A DNA stretch of 64,000 nt from Cyrtodaria siliqua (GCA_037043455.1 JAWPHD010001809.1:124001-188000); one strand, 5' to 3'; counted from the stretch's first letter, positions 1-10,823 are shown. Numbers and translations are program-made. Notes: generated by a model from the sequence alone, not told the origin.

Positions 1-179
1 TTGCGTTTTCAAATGTACTGAGTGTACATTGTTAGCACTATAGAGTATTTAAAACCATCCTACAATTCGGATCTACACAGTTTCGGCAACACCATACCCA
101 CCCATTTTTAAAATAATCATCCGAAACATCAATATTTAAATTCATTCTATTTATTAGCTCACACTCCACAGGCACAGCA
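1..179. other. unassigned AT-rich sequence
   Basis: No exon or repeat is recognised here. If gene B continues as gene A does, its next exons (equivalents of the 67-, 155- and 171-nt exons) lie to the left of the window. Confidence 0.4.
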
Positions 180-1625
180 TGATCACACTGTATTACCACA
201 AAATATAATACCTCACATTTCACATCCGCGACATAGATATTACCCCACACTTCACATCCGCAACATATTTTCCCTCACACTTTACAGCCACAACATATAT
301 ATCCTCGCACTTTACAGCCACAACATATATATCCTCACACTTCACATCCACAACATATATTACCTCACACTTCATATCCACAACATGTATTACCTCAAAT
401 TTTAAAATCACCAACATATTTGACCTCATAGCTTACATCCACGGCATATATAACCTCAAGCTTTATCTCCATAACATACTTTACCACACACTTCAAATCC
501 ATATCATACACTAACTCACACTTCAGAACAACTTACATCCACAACAACTAAAACAGTTAACACAACACATTACATCACCACATCTGAAACCACCAAAACT
601 TCACATCAACATCACAAGAAACCCCATATGTCACACCGACACACAGCACCTGGAATCCACAGCTGCACACCACAACACATGAAACCCACACTTTACATCC
701 ACAACATTTGAAAACTACACTTCACATTCAAAACACTTTAATTTCAGCACTTTGTCATCCATAACACCTGAAGCCACATACTTAACATTTGCAACACATG
801 AAACCCAACACTTCACATCCACAACACCTGAAACCCACACTTCACATCCAGAACATCTGAAACCCACACTTCACATCCACAACACCTGAAACCCACACTT
901 CACATCCACAACACCTGAAACCCACACTTCACATCCACAACACCTGAAACCCATACTTCTCATCCACAACAACTGAAACCCACACTTCACATCCACAACA
1001 CCTGAAACCCACACTTCACATCCACAACACTTAAAACCCGCACTTTACATCCACGACACCTGAAACCCCCAGTTCACATCCACAACATCTGAAAACCACA
1101 CTTCATCTCTACAACATCTGAAAAAAACATACTTCACACCCATAATATCTGAAATCCACAATTCACATCACAACACTTGAAACCCACACTTCACATCCAC
1201 AACATCTGAAACCCACTCTTCACATCAACAACACGTGAAACCCACAATTCACATCCACACCATCTGAAAACCACACTTCACATCCACAACACCGGAAACT
1301 CAAACTTCACATACACAACACTTTTCAACCAATACGTCAATTCACAACACTTGAAATGCAACACTTCACACACACAACATTTAAAACCTACACTTCACAC
1401 CCAATCGCCTGACATTCAATTTCACATCCACAAAAAACTCTACCCAACACTACACGCCCACAACAACTGAAATCCTACACTTCACACCAACAACACACAA
1501 ACCAAACACTTACATCCACAACACTTTTTGATATCCAAACACTTCGCATCCACCAAACGTGTAACCCACACTTCACATCCACAACACATGAACTCAAACA
1601 CTTCATATCAACAACGCCTGAAATA
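180..1625. repeat. 29-bp minisatellite array
   Basis: Degenerate tandem array built on a 29-bp unit of the form CACTTCACATCCACAAC + ACCTGAAACCCA. It is most regular at about 780-1060, where successive TTCACATCC starts fall at 841, 870 and 899. Units decay toward both ends. It lies in the gene B intron downstream of the 93-nt exon. No reading frame in it looks like protein. Confidence 0.85.
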
Positions 1626-1669
1626 ACACACTCAAATGTTAAAAATTACGGTGTCCAGTTGGAGCCAGA

Positions 1670-1972
1670 TACAATGTCGTATTGTCGTGGGCGACAATGC
1701 GACGCCCGACAACGCGACATCGCGACATCGCGATACGACAGTGCGACATTGCGATACGACAACTCGACATTGCGATACGACATCGCGACAATTATGTCAT
1801 TATGTCGTATCGCAATGTCGTGATGTCGTATCGCAATGTCGCGATGTCGCATTGTCGGGCGTCGCATTGTCGTGCACGACAACGCGACATTATGTCGTAA
1901 TGTCGCCCACAACAACGCGACATTCTTTCAATTGTCGTAATGTCGCGATGTCGCGATGTCGATGGCGACACT
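1670..1972. repeat. palindromic GTCG-rich hairpin element
   Basis: A roughly 300-bp inverted repeat made of reiterated GCGACAT/ATGTCGC-type words. The left half carries mostly CGACA words and the right half mostly TGTCG words, with the centre near 1795 (around AATTATGTCATT). The halves pair over most of their length, for example GTCGTGGGCGACAATGCG near 1684 with its reverse complement near 1850-1910. The frames that cross it are artefacts of the repeat. It may be a MITE (a short non-autonomous transposon) or a tandem-hairpin expansion. Confidence 0.7.
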
Positions 1973-1992
1973 TAATCAGATCGGTCACTTAC

Positions 1993-2085
1993 CCTATAGA
2001 AGAATCCTATCACTGCTAGACCGTCATCTCTGTTCACAGCATCCCCAAGAGAGCCATACTTCTCCTTGTAATGTACGATGTGAAG
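1993..2085 (-). CDS. gene B exon 4 (93 nt): third zinc ligand of carbonic anhydrase
   Basis: Reads LHIVHYKEKYGSLGDA... and ends GLAVIGFFYR. The LHIVHY motif carries the third zinc-binding His (His119 in human CA2 numbering). The acceptor is TTTTCAG before CTTCAC and the donor is AGG/GTAAGT. It is phase 0 at both ends, 31 codons, the same length as the matching gene A exon at 24197-24289. A LINE 3' fragment (2105-2590) begins about 20 bp upstream of the acceptor. No stop interrupts the frame. Confidence 0.88.
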
Positions 2086-2104
2086 CTGAAAAGATAAATC
2101 GAAC

Positions 2105-2590
2105 GTTGTAATGAATAAATGAATGGTGTTTTACGGCACGTCGACACATATATAGGTCATATTGTGCGCAAAAATTGATGAAAAATGAAGTATTATTTAA
2201 AAATTAGTGTAAATATATAAAGATAAAACTATTAAAAAATAAGGGATGATAAGGTGTAATATAAACTATGTATGTAAATCAACAAATGCCCATCAACGGA
2301 AAAATGCCCGTCAACGGGCATATAAACAAGTAAATATATATAAGAACACATTATAATGATTTATATAGTCTGATCTCTTTCAAGAAATCTAAAACTAGAC
2401 TAAAATCTACAGTATCAAATAACTCTTTCATAGTATTAACATTGTAGTACCTTTGACGCATAGGATCAAAGTCTACACATTCCAATAAGATGTGTTTGAC
2501 CGTTAACGGTGCAAAGCAGGGTATACATTCTGGTAATTGCTCACCTTGTAATAAATATGAATGAGTATAACGTGTATTCCCTATCCTGCA
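2105..2590 (-). mobile_element. LINE 3'-end fragment in gene B intron
   Basis: Minus-strand translation near 2460-2530 gives PCFAPLTVKHILLECVDFDP, the Cys-His type C-terminal tail typical of Jockey-like LINE ORF2 proteins. It is followed by a stop and a roughly 250-bp 3' UTR ending in (ATTC)n-like sequence near 2110. A second copy of the same 3' end lies at 14340-14615 on the opposite strand. 5'-truncated and non-autonomous. Confidence 0.7.
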
Positions 2591-2849
2591 CCGGGTCGAA
2601 CGTTGTAGCTACTAGATCAAGTAAAAGGAAATATAAGACAGAATGCCACTGAATTCCAAAACAAAGCGTTAACGCATATAATTCGGATTGTTGAATTACT
2701 TCCTCCTTCGGTGATGGCTTTCCAAGTATTTTTTCAGATCAACCTTATGGCCTATGATTAGGAAACCAGGGAAGATGGTTACGTTACCCAGTACGCATAA
2801 TTAGTCTTCTGGTTCCCGAACCTGGAATTAAAGTCATCATTCAGTGGTG

Positions 2850-2985
2850 GAGGCAGCCACCCACTTATTCCTAGGTAGAACCAGCACAATATAATATTAC
2901 CTCTCGCGATCCGTAAGAATCCACACTTTCTCACTTACAAGTCGAGCTCCCATTCGCATTCGAACCCGGTGAGAGGCGAGAATGT
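2850..2985 (-). mobile_element. tRNA-derived SINE, family 1, partial
   Basis: Contains the family-1 body (GAGGCAGCCACCCACTT, TAGGTAGAACCAG, TCTCACTTACAAGTCGAGCTCCCA) and a degraded B-box (GCATTCGAACCC). The tRNA head is decayed. The best-preserved copy is at 42523-42760. Confidence 0.65.
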
Positions 2986-3021
2986 TTTAACGTTTTTAAA
3001 ATGAGTTAATAACATCATATA

Positions 3022-3270
3022 CTCAGTTGCAAAAGAAACTGGACACTTTGAACATTTTACTTTACACCCAATCAACTTTATCTTGCGACAGTACCTTAAT
3101 GATTCGACCTATTAAAAAACAAATGACAACATGCTATTGGCAATGAAATGATAAAAACTTTGGTACCAAACATGGCATATTCAATTTGGAATTTGTCAAT
3201 TTAATTCTAAACTTACTTTATACAATTAAATCTAAACAAAACTCAGTGTCGACTTTCTTTTGCAACTGAG
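3022..3270. mobile_element. 249-bp Tc1/mariner-like MITE with TA target duplication
   Basis: Terminal inverted repeats CTCAGTTGCAAAAGAAA... and ...TTTCTTTTGCAACTGAG are bounded by TA on each side (3020-3021 and 3271-3272). It is the same length as, and highly similar to, the copy at 19371-19619. It has no coding capacity and ends 32 bp from the donor of gene B exon 3. Confidence 0.85.
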
Positions 3271-3302
3271 TATATTATTGTTTTGGTTTGGTATAGCCTC
3301 AC

Positions 3303-3448
3303 CTCAAGTGGATATGATCTACCCTCTCGTTTATGTTCTGACCCGTGCATGTTGTCGTGCCCCCAGTGAAAGTGGAACTGGGCAGCCCGGTATTTGCCGT
3401 CCAGGCCACCATGCTCAATGTACAGGTTTGTCTCAACATTCACCTGGA
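3303..3448 (-). CDS. gene B exon 3 (146 nt): HFHWG zinc-site exon of carbonic anhydrase
   Basis: Reads (I)QVNVETNLYIEHGG..., then RAAQFHFHWGHD and HGSEHKREGRSYPLE. HFHWG supplies two zinc-binding His residues (His94 and His96 in CA2 numbering) and GSEH the gate Glu106. The acceptor must be CTCTTTTAG before TCCAGGTG, because only that choice joins phase 1 from exon 2 to give NNGHNIQV. The nearer CAG before GTGAATG would put a stop in frame. The donor is GAG/GTGAGG. The acceptor region is the founding or terminal unit of the adjacent 77-bp minisatellite. Confidence 0.92.
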
Positions 3449-6340
3449 CTAAAAGAGAGGAGACATTTATTTAAATATGGTGAAGATCGAATAAATGAAT
3501 GTAAGCTATTTAACTTGAACCTGCACTAAAAGAGAGGAGACATTTATTTAACTGTGGTGAATATCGAATAAATGAATGTAAGCTATTAAACTTGAACCTG
3601 GACTAAAAGAGAGGAGACATTTATTTAACTGTGGTGAATATCGAATAAATGAATGTAAGTAATTAAACTTGAACCTGGACTAAAAGAGAGGAGACATTTA
3701 TTTAACTGTGGTGAATATAGAATAAATGAATGTAATCTATTAAACTTGAACCTGGACTAAAAGAGAGGAGACATTAATTTAACTGGTGAATATCGAATAA
3801 ATGAATGTAAGCTATTAAAATTGAACCTGGACTAAAAGAGAGGAGACATTTATTTAACTGTGGTGAATATCGAATAAATGAATGTAAGCTATTAAACTTG
3901 AACCTGGACTAAAAGAGAGGAGACATTTATTTAACTGTGGTGAATATCGAATAAATGAATGTAAGCTATTAAATTTGAACCTGGACTAAAAGAGAGGAGA
4001 CATTTATTCAACTGTGGTAAATATCGAATAAATGAATGTAAGCTATTAAACTTGAACCTGGACTAAAAGGAAGGATACATTCATTTAACTGTGGTGAATA
4101 TCGAATGAATGAATGTAACCTATTAAACTTGAACCTGGACTAAAAGAGAGGAGCCATTTATTTAACCCTGATGAATATCGAATAAATGAATGTAAGCTTA
4201 TAAACTTGAACCTGGACTGAAAGAGAGGAGACATTTTGATGAATATCGAATAAAAGAATGTAAGCTAATAAACTTGAACCTGGACTAAAAGAGAGGAGAC
4301 ATTTTGATGAATATCGAATAAATGAATGTAAGCTTATAAACTTGAACCTGGACTAAAAGAGAGGAGACATTTATTTATTTAACCCTGATGAATATCGAAT
4401 AAATGAATGTAAGCTAATAAACTTGAACCTGGACTAAAAGAGAGGAAACATTTTGATGAATATCGAATAAATGAATGTAAGCTTATAAACTTGAACCTGG
4501 ACTAAAAGAGAGGAGACATTTATTTATTTAACCCTGATGAATATCGAATAAATGAATGTAAGCTAATAAACTTGAACCTGGACTAAAAGAGAGGAGACAT
4601 TTATTTAACCCTGATGAATATCGAATAAATGAATGTAAGCTAATAAACTTGAACCTGGACTAAAAGAGAGGAGACATTTATTTAACCCTGATGAATATCG
4701 AATAAACGAATGTAAGCTAATAAACTTGAACCTGGACTAAAAGAGAGGAGACATTTTGATGAATATCGAATAAATGAATGTAAGCTATTAAATTTGAACC
4801 TGGACTAAAAGAGAGGAGACATTTATTTAACCCTGATGAATATAGAATAAATGAATGTAAGCTAATAAACTTGAACTTGCACTTAAAGAGAGGAGACATT
4901 TATTTAACCCTGATGAATATCGAATAAATGAATGTAAGCTAATAAACTGGAACCTGGACTAAAAGAGAGGAGACATTTATTTAACCCTGATGAATATCGA
5001 ATAAATGAATGTAAGCTAATAAACTTGAACAACATGCACTAAAAGAGAGAAGACATTTATTTTACTGTGGTGAATATCGAATAAATGAATGTAAGATAAT
5101 AAACTTGAACCTGGACTAAAAGAGAGGAGACATTTATTTAACCCTGATGAATATCGAATAAATGAATGTAAGCTAATAAACTTGAACATGCACTAAAAGA
5201 GAGGAGACATTTATTTAACTGTGGTGAATATCGAATAAAAGAATGTAAGCTAATCAACTTGAACCTGCACTAAAAGAGAGGAGACATTTATTTAACCCTG
5301 ATGCATATCGAAAATTTAACACTGATGAATATCGAATAAATGAATGTAAACTAATAAACTTGAACCTGCACTAAAAGAGAGGAGAAATTTATTTAACCCT
5401 GATGAATATCGAATAAATGAATGTAAGCTAATAAACTGGGACCTGGACTAAAAGAGAGGAGACATTTTTTTAACCCTGATGAATATCGAATAAATGAATG
5501 TAAGCTTATAAACTTGAACTTGCACTTAAAGAGAGGAGACATTTATTTAACCCTGATGAATATCGAATAAATGAATGTAAGCTAATAAACTGGAACCTGG
5601 ACTAAAAGAGAGGAGACATTTATTTAACCCTGGTGAATATCGAATAAATGAATGTAAGCTAATAAACTTGAACATGCACTAAAAGAGAGGAGACATTTAT
5701 TTAACTGTGGTGAATATCGAATAAATGAATGTAAGATAATAAACTTGAACCTGGACTAAAAGAGAGGAGACATGTATTTAACCCTGATGAATATCGAATA
5801 AATGAATGTAAGCTAATAAACTTGAACATGCACTAAACGAGAGGAGACATTTATTTAACTGTGGTGAATATCGAATAAAAGAATGTAAGCTAATAAACTT
5901 GAACCTGCACTAAAAGAGAGGAGACATTTATTTAACCCTGATGCATATCGAAAATTTAACCCTGATGAATATCGAATAAATGAATGTAAACTAATAAACT
6001 TGAACCTGCACTAAAAGAGAGGAGACATTTATTTAACCCTGATGAATATCGAATAAATGAATGTAAGCTAATAAACTGGGATCTGGACTAAAAGAGAGGA
6101 GACATTTTTTTAACCCTGATGAATATCGAATAAATGAATGTAAGCTAATAAACTTGAACATGCACTAAACGAGAGGAGACATTTATTTAACTGTGGTGAA
6201 TATCGAATAAATGAATGTAAGCTAATAAACTGGGATCTGGACTAAAAGAGAGGAGACATTTATTTAACCCCGATGAATATCGAATAAAAGAATGTAAGCT
6301 AATAAACTTGAACCTGGACTGAAAGAGAGAAGACATTGAA
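3444..6340. repeat. 77-bp minisatellite containing a copied splice acceptor
   Basis: About 38 tandem units of 77 bp (CTGGACTAAAAGAGAGGAGA + CATTTATTTAACTGTGG... + GAATAAATGAATGTAAGC...). Shorter variants of roughly 62 bp lack the TTTATTTAAC block, and others carry an extra TTTA. On the minus strand each unit reads TCTCCTCTCTTTTAG/TCCAGGT, identical to the gene B exon 3 acceptor plus the first 7 exon bases. The array abuts exon 3 and fills most of intron 2. Starts at 3444, 3521 and 3598 fix the period. Confidence 0.95.
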
Positions 6341-6626
6341 ACAATGTATGCTTGAATGATTTATAGGTAGGAGGACAGGGGGAGTTGGGGTGGGGATAGG
6401 TGGTGGTGGAAACATACACAGAATAATGTGTTGAATAATGCAGTTCTATGATGACGTCAATGAATTATAATTAAATCCTAAACTAAACACGCGGTACACA
6501 TTCTATACGTATATACGTAGTTAATATGTAAGCTACTGATTATTTGATTGATTTTTGTTTGATTGATTGAGTTAACGAACAAGGAAGACGTCGCATATTT
6601 CACTACTTATATTCGTACAAAACAAT
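6341..6626. other. gene B intron 2, unassigned
   Basis: AT-rich intron sequence with a short G-rich stretch (6366-6410). No exon or repeat family recognised. Confidence 0.4.
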
Positions 6627-7057
6627 GGGTGCGTTCAGGGTTCTCCCATCGGCAACCACGTTGGTTAACTTTGAGTTACCAATGGCCACCGATGGTACCT
6701 TAGTTTAAACATATTTATTTTACATCGATTGCGAAACAAGTTATTGCAACTTAGATTAATCACTCTCGATGGCTTCCTGGGTAGAACCAGTAGCTTAATG
6801 TGGATTAATTATCTTGCTCAAGGATAAATAACGTGGCCGCGGCAAGGATCGAACGCACGACCTCTCGATCTGGAGTTCGGCGCTCTACCACTGGACCACG
6901 CACTCCACATAATACCTCAGGTGTAGAGTCGCGGGAAGATTGGTTTCCAACGTTCTACCTGTCGGCGAACCAACGGCTAACGATGGTGACCGATGGTAGC
7001 CGATGGTAGCCGATGGTTACCGAGAGTGTTTTCGGTGGGAGAATCCTGAACGCACCC
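6627..7057. mobile_element. MITE with GGGTGCGTTCAGG termini, carrying a nested SINE
   Basis: The termini GGGTGCGTTCAGGGTTCTCCCA (6627 onward) and TGGGAGAATCCTGAACGCACCC (to 7057) are inverted repeats. The flanks share AAT (6624-6626 and 7058-7060), consistent with a 3-bp target duplication of the PIF/Harbinger kind, though the superfamily is not proven. Interior CGATGGTAGC/CGATGGTTACC words are reiterated near the right end. A tRNA-like SINE (6765-6906) sits inside. Confidence 0.7.
6765..6906 (-). mobile_element. tRNA-derived SINE, family 2
   Basis: The minus strand begins GGAGTGCGTGGTCCAGTGGTAGAGCGCC (A-box TGGTCCAGTGG), followed by GTGCGTTCGATCC (B-box), so it has a pol III promoter-bearing tRNA head. 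The body ends with CTACTGGTTCTACCCAGGA, the same core phrase found in SINE family 1. Not a functional tRNA gene: the body continues past the tRNA part. Confidence 0.75.
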
Positions 7058-7116
7058 AATAAGTAATTAATACGCTTAAACTACTTGTATATCAGTTCAG
7101 ATAAAGGCCTACTTAC

Positions 7117-7296
7117 TATTATGTCCATTATTCAGGATTTTTCCTATAATTGGTTGGTCATAGTTATGGAATTCTAGTGTATCGAGATTCAGATCCGAGT
7201 TGAAACTGAGCATAGGACTATTAACGGCTGGAATGTTTATTGGTGACTGGCTGTGTCCCCGACAGGTGGCGTAGTAATCCTGCCAGTATTCTGGAC
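7117..7296 (-). CDS. gene B exon 2 (180 nt): N-terminal carbonic anhydrase exon
   Basis: Reads (G)PEYWQDYYATCRGHSQSPIN... and ends KILNNGHN(I). QSPINI is the alpha-CA signature near the active-site rim, the His of NNGHN is the proton shuttle (His64), and YYATC places a Cys at the Cys23 position used by exported CAs. The acceptor ATATAG/GTCCAG and donor ATA/GTAAGT are both phase 1. It has exactly the same length and phase as gene A exon 26332-26511, with an in-frame junction to 10087-10128. Confidence 0.93.
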
Positions 7297-10086
7297 CTAT
7301 ATGCAGACGACAATAATACATGTTTAATAATACAGTTACAAGAAGAAACTGATGCAAAGCATCAGGTCGGTGCAGATTGTTTTCAAAAGGAGGAAACAAA
7401 CATGTGTTTTTATTTGCATTTTTTTTTTATTATATAAAAACAAAAATGTAGAAATATTTTAAAAAACATACAAAGTTATACGGCAACAGTAAGCAATAGT
7501 AACTTGAGAACCATTGGTAACATCTGATCATGTGATTGAGTACCGCTTTTCCGTTCGGCTTTTCACATTTTTCATTCGGCTGGCCTTTTTTTTTTTTTCG
7601 TTGAGTACTTACTTAACGAAATAAAACCTCCGTTATTCAAGTCCGTGATCATAGCAACATGGCCGCCGATAAAGAGTAAACAATGCGGAGGGGTAATATG
7701 TTCTTCTCTATATGTGTTTGTTGTCTTTCTAACATACCGTACACCTTTGTCGATAGTTTATTTATTTATCTGTATACCTTAGATTATCGTTTAATTCGAT
7801 GCACATATTTTAATAGCCTGCAAGATTGATAAATGCGGTCCGTCCAATAATTATCCGCCGGTTTAAATGCTTATTACCGGAAAGGAAAAATATTTGTATG
7901 TTCTCTTTAGTTAATTATCCCATATACGCTGCTTTTAGAAATATTTTCGCCTCGCTGCTGGGAGCTCAACTTGAGAAAGTGTTGATTCCTACGAATGCAG
8001 GATGTATACAGTACTACGTTTTCCACGGCCCCAGCATGTGCAGGTCTAATTACACTAAATCAACAGGATGTGCTCGCCTGGTGCAGTCGAAAGTAGTTCT
8101 GTATTAAAGAGTGCTAATCTTTTTTTCTTTAAAAACTTTTTTTAGTGCAGTTTCCTGTTATTGTTTTGGTTGTAACTGTATTCTGGACATGTTGTTGATA
8201 TTTGAAAATGCAGCTCATCATGTTTTTGACAGTTTTTTATATAAATTTGAGAAGTGAAAGTAGACAGGGTATGAAATTGCAAAGGGGTAAAAATAGTGTT
8301 GACCTTTGACCCGGTGTTAGTATACAACTGAAGAAATGTTTCTTAGAAGTTATTAAACCCCCTATTTCCTTGTTGATGTTTAATAGCAGACATGTTTATT
8401 TGCATGATAAAGTAAGTTTCCCAGAATTCTAACGAGGTTTGAGTTGTTAACAGGTCGTCAACATTCTAACTTTACTATGGAAGGGCAATGGAGACTCGTT
8501 TACGCTATTATAACCTTTACCAGTAGCCAGTCTTCCCGGAAGTAATCAAACGGTGTGAATTTAATTTATTTGACTTATTCCCATTCGACTTGCCTCATTC
8601 CGTTGAGCCCTTTTTCGTCACTGATCAGGTGGGCGGAGCCTAACAATGCTCAACGGAAAAGTGCCAGTCAAATTCCACTATTGGCTATGTACTCGGCAAA
8701 CAAAACTACGTGACCGTCTATACATCGGAATTCGGAGGCGCTCCACATGTTTTTTTTTATCTCCCTTGGATTGGTACCCGGTCCAACAGTTAACAACCTA
8801 TCGAGACCGGGCACCTGAAACATCACTTGGTATCTGTTTATGTTGAAGGCATACAGAAAGTAAATCACTGTGGTATTCATGCCTGGTGTAGATCACTGTG
8901 GTATTCATGCCTGGTGTAGTCGAAAGGAGTTCCCAAATATATAATCCCTTACTTTTTTTGTGATAAAAGTCATTTTTGAGTATTTAAGGCCTGTTTTTCT
9001 GGCTGAAATGACTTTATTGACTTGTTTGTCAACTTGACAGTTTTGAAAGTGAAAGTAGAACACATTTAAGAGGTGCCGAATGAACGCAGTTTGTTCACGG
9101 TATCAACAAAGATCAGAATTTTATTTTCTTATATGCCACATGACCCCTACTATTCTCAGCAGTTTTCTAGAGAGGCAGGTCTCATGACTAAGAACATGTA
9201 AGTGAATCTTAGTTTGAACTTCATTTTGAAAAATGGCTAACTAGAAAGCTTGGACAATATTGCATTGGGCTCAATGGGATTTGATTTACTTCTGGTACAC
9301 CTGAACATGCCACTGTTCAGTGGATAAAGTTGGATTTAAGTTGATGAATCGCTAATTGTGTGCAGTGTGTTATAACAACGGCCCTTGCCAGTGCGTATCA
9401 CACCTAAATGCTTGGGTTGTTGTCGTTGGAGGTCGCCGGTTCATGTGCACTCTTGACGTCGACGGGGAGCTCAGTGCAGGAAAATTATCAGCGCGAACAG
9501 TTTTTAATTCATCCTTAAACATCTTTCATAAAGGATGTGCCGTGGTGTCTGGTGGCGTGTTTCAATAATTAGACAATATTTGATCGTTTTATCACACTAT
9601 TGTATATCGTCACATTTTGGGGCCACGTTGGCAACGACCCATGATTACAAATTTAACCGTCAAAAATATTGTAGTAAACTACAGCATACCTTGATGTAAA
9701 CATTATTGATATATATAATCAAGTGTTTTTGAATATCAATTGTGTTTGAATGTTTTACACAAATGCAATCAGCATGTCAGAGAAGCAGTCTTGGCTTGAA
9801 GCAGTCTTGGCTTGAAACAGTTTGTAAGGATATGTTATTCGCTAATAGCAAATGTACTGGGCAGTGGATCCTCAAACTAAATTGCTTGTGGTGACAAAAT
9901 TTCTTCATGGACAGAATTCCGTCATATAAGTTATGTTTTATGCATATCATGTGTGTGTTTGAGAAGTCGTTTGAAATTTAAAATTGTTGAAAGAATAAAG
10001 GAACCCAGTGAATGGAAAAAGAGGAAAATGCGAGTGACTGAAAATCGACTGGCCCGGTGGTATCGAAAGCTTGTCAAATAATGTAC
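7297..10086. other. gene B first visible intron
   Basis: About 2.8 kb between the 180-nt and 42-nt exons. It contains a dispersed repeat at 8160-8640 (related sequence at 43090-43500 inverted and at 63895-64000), a short direct duplication CACTGTGGTATTCATGCCTGG (8868 and 8898), and poly-T tracts. A minus-strand frame at 8668-8880 has no recognisable domain and is not called. No other exon is recognised. Confidence 0.5.
8160..8640. repeat. dispersed repeat, copy 1
   Basis: Segments such as GGGGTAAAAATAG, TTGACCTTTGACCCGGTGTTAG and CCCTATTTCCTTGTTGATG recur at 63895-64000 in the same orientation. Inverted, diverged versions occur at 43090-43500 (for example CCCTTCCATAGTAAAGT). No coding capacity is evident. 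Confidence 0.65.
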
Positions 10087-10128
10087 CTGAATGACCGTGG
10101 TAAGACCAGTGGTAGCTGTGTGGCACAT
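10087..10128 (-). CDS. gene B micro-exon (42 nt): WSY segment of carbonic anhydrase
   Basis: Between TTCTATTCCAG and /GTACAT the minus strand reads (x)AT-GTG..., giving VPHSYHWSYHGHS(G). It is phase 1 at both ends and joins the next exon as WSYHGHSGPEYW, the expected N-terminal entry to an alpha-CA domain (WxYxG...PEYW). It is the counterpart of gene A's 24-nt exon (SYEGEQH), six codons longer. It cannot hold a signal peptide, so at least one further 5' exon is needed; I did not find it. Confidence 0.82.
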
Positions 10129-10522
10129 CTGGAATAGAAACATGCACACGTTAAAGACATTTTTTATTTTTTATTATAATTGTTCAAGTACATTATTTCT
10201 GTATAACATTGATGAAATAAACTAAACTAGCCATAGCACAATAGTGCACGACCCGAAGCAGGTATTTTCTAACTATGGTTACACGCCAGGGTTTGTTTTT
10301 TAAAACTTGGCGCTAAGAAGAATCTCAATGCATTGCATGCACCGTAAGCGTCAATTATTGTTGATATCTTCGAAGTGATACGCGTGACAGCTATTTATAA
10401 CTCGGGGGATATCTCTATCGCCTAAAAATCTTGTTGTAATTTAACTTATTAATTAGTGCGCTTTATTATAGGAAACTTTTAATATCCATCTTTGAACCAC
10501 TTCAAGTTTTAATTCGGCCATT

Positions 10523-10729
10523 TCATAGCTTTTCAAAAAACAACAAAAACAACAACAACAGCACCAACAACAAAGTAAGCCCCAACGCCTCATGTACTCC
10601 TCTCACCCCCGCCTCCCCCCCACCCCCCCCCCCACCACCACCCCCTTTAAACTTGTACCACACGGCACTGCTTATGCACGTTTTTATCTGTCTGCGAATC
10701 CTAATTTTATATTCTTGATTAAATAACAC
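10523..10729. repeat. low-complexity CAA and C-rich tract
   Basis: Between gene A's stop codon and gene B's visible 5' end: CAA-rich (10540-10575) followed by poly-C/CCA-rich sequence (10600-10646). A minus-strand frame of poly-Gly and poly-Leu is just this tract translated. A minus-strand ATTAAA at 10732-10737, about 90 bp past the gene A stop, could be its polyadenylation signal. Confidence 0.55.
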
Positions 10730-10823
10730 TATTTAATTGATATTTTTATCAATTTAAGAATCAATAAAATGAAGTAAATCACGAAATAAGCAGCGGCATA
10801 GTAAAAATCCACAACGTCTTTGT

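Larger units (their letters stand above)
1993..10128 (-). other. gene B: secreted-type alpha-carbonic anhydrase, 3' part outside window
   Basis: Gene-level entry. Four exons (10087-10128, 7117-7296, 3303-3448, 1993-2085) join in frame with phases 1-1, 1-1, 1-0 and 0-0. They cover an N-terminal WSY motif, the SPINI motif, the shuttle His (NNGHN), HFHWG, GSEH and LHIVHY. The remaining exons (loop, TTP motif, C-terminus) would lie left of position 1. No signal-peptide exon was identified between 10128 and the end of gene A at 10824. Alpha-CAs hydrate CO2 to bicarbonate. A Cys at the Cys23 position (YYATC) suggests an exported, disulfide-bonded enzyme. Confidence 0.85.

Noticed and set aside
180..1625. 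CRISPR-like regular repeats
   Set aside because: Units are contiguous with no unique spacers and drift gradually; this is a eukaryotic minisatellite. The same applies to the other arrays.
3303..3443. Gene B exon 3 starting at CAG/GTGAATG
   Set aside because: Joined to the phase-1 upstream exon it gives a stop at once. The CTTTTAG/TCCAG site five bases earlier restores the NNGHNIQV reading.
8668..8880. Minus-strand 70-codon frame as an extra exon of gene B
   Set aside because: It is not needed: 10087-10128 joins 7117-7296 directly in frame. It shows no CA-like motif.
10523..10729. Minus-strand frame with a Leu-rich stretch that could be gene B's signal peptide
   Set aside because: The hydrophobic run comes from a CAA repeat and the Gly run from poly-C. 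There is no start codon in the right place and no phase-1 donor.
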